From NCBI GenBank assembly GCA_900552995.1, contig USBX01000013.1:1-13316 (forward strand): DNA of 13,316 nucleotides. The letters run 5' to 3'. Shown here one piece after another: positions 12,725 through 13,316 of this stretch; the stretch's first letter is position 1; each line of letters opens with the position of its first letter. The notes under the pieces are model-generated. The model saw only the letters and a program-made list of their open reading frames with translations. It was not told where the DNA came from and did not search any database. The position numbers and the translations under genes were made by a program. Source of the DNA: an uncultured Collinsella sp. GTDB taxonomy: Bacteria; Actinomycetota; Coriobacteriia; Coriobacteriales; Coriobacteriaceae.

Positions 12725-13316
12725 GTGCCTAGATATTCTACCGCCTTCGGAATGGACGTACACCTCAGGTCCACCACCGTCTGCGCGCTCGACGCGGAGA
12801 CGGGCGAGGCCGTGACGAGGAGGTTCCCCGGCAACCCCTGGGGCGAGATCGCCGGGTGGATGGATGGGTTCCCCGGGCCGTCGCTCGCGGCCTACGAGAG
12901 CGGCTACCTCGGCTTCGCCCCGCAAAGGGAGCTCGCCGGGCTCGGCGTCGAGTGCGTCGTCGCCGCGGTCTCGAAGATCCCCAGGTCGGCCGCCGACTCG
13001 GCCTCCAAGAACGACAGGAACGACGCCGCCAGGATGGCCAAGGCGATACTCGCCCACGACATCTCCCCCGTATGGATCCCCTCCCCCGAGGTCGAAGGCA
13101 TCAGGGCCTCGCCGGCGCCTACGACGGGGCGACCGCGCGCCTGGCGACCGCCACGCAGCGGCTGCTCGCCTTCCTCGCAAAGCGAGGGTTCGTCTACGGC
13201 GGCACCACGCCCGCCGGCAACCCGAGGAAGTACTGGACCTACGACTTCCTGAGGTGGCTCGACAAGGTCAGGCCGGAGGACGATGGCGGGGTTCGGACGC
13301 TAGCTGCCCTGAGGAA
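12725..13316 (+). pseudogene. IS110-family transposase, frameshifted and cut by the window end
   Basis: The N-terminal RuvC-like DEDD domain is recognisable: GMDVH with D11, AYESG with E58, and SKNDRNDA with D97 and D100, then the family segment SPVWIPSPEVE at 113-123. The start is GTG with GGGAGG 5 nt upstream. After residue 127 (EGIR, codon ending 13105) the frame stops making sense. Shifting by one base gives LAGAYDGATARLATATQRLL, AFLAKRGF and KYWTYDFLRWLDKV, which continue the family pattern to the window end with no stop. One missing base at about 13106-13107 (agg-g.c-ctc, expected Arg-Asp-Leu) explains this. Uncorrected, the frame ends at 13252. Arginine is coded mostly by AGG, unlike the CGC/CGT-rich neighbours, which fits foreign origin. 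The C-terminal catalytic-serine domain lies beyond the window. Confidence 0.8.

Noticed and set aside
12415..12834. 139-codon minus-strand frame spanning the palindrome and the transposase start
   Set aside because: It crosses the inverted repeat and lies opposite the transposase ribosome site and N-terminus; the product has no domain.

Overview
This is a high-GC window in which every gene except a transposase fragment at the right end lies on the minus strand. The gene content suggests a gut Coriobacteriia/Collinsella-like actinobacterium: a mannose-type PTS, FrlB-like SIS deglycases, HutC-type GntR regulators and many intergenic inverted repeats. The taxonomic call is inference; no rRNA or other phylogenetic marker is present.

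Layout from left to right. A strong hairpin (1-41) lies beside a SIS-domain sugar-phosphate deglycase-like gene (90-1058). Upstream of that gene is a promoter with two tandem GTTCTAT pairs, then a GntR/UTRA regulator (1203-1961) whose start overlaps the stop of a recQ helicase (1961-3943). Next come two inverted-repeat structures, a second GntR/UTRA regulator (4211-4930), a YitT-family membrane protein (5150-6157), a 354-bp non-coding gap holding a nested inverted-repeat element, and a HAD phosphatase (6512-7141). A four-gene operon follows, transcribed from about 11.1 kb down to a clear intrinsic terminator at 7236-7267. It encodes PTS IIAB, IIC, IID and a second FrlB-like SIS protein. Then come an EamA/DMT exporter (11268-12350) and, on the plus strand, the 5' part of a frameshifted IS110-type transposase running off the window.

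How the genes may work together. A mannose-family PTS next to an FrlB/GfrE/GfrF-type SIS enzyme is the known arrangement for uptake and phosphorylation of fructoselysine or glucoselysine, followed by deglycation of the 6-phosphate. The actual substrate cannot be read from sequence. The SIS gene at the left end is a paralogue with its own regulator, so two related sugar-amine branches may be present. The promoters of the PTS operon and of the EamA exporter share a 16-bp motif (TATAAYGACYATAACG, 14/16 identical). Half of that motif recurs beside the second GntR gene, which suggests one regulon covering import, deglycation and possibly export.

The main points for a second look are these operator-like repeats, the paired upstream direct repeats at the PTS promoter, the hairpins between IID and the SIS gene, several distinct intergenic repeat elements, and the 1-nt deletion in the transposase with a possible bridge-RNA region before it.
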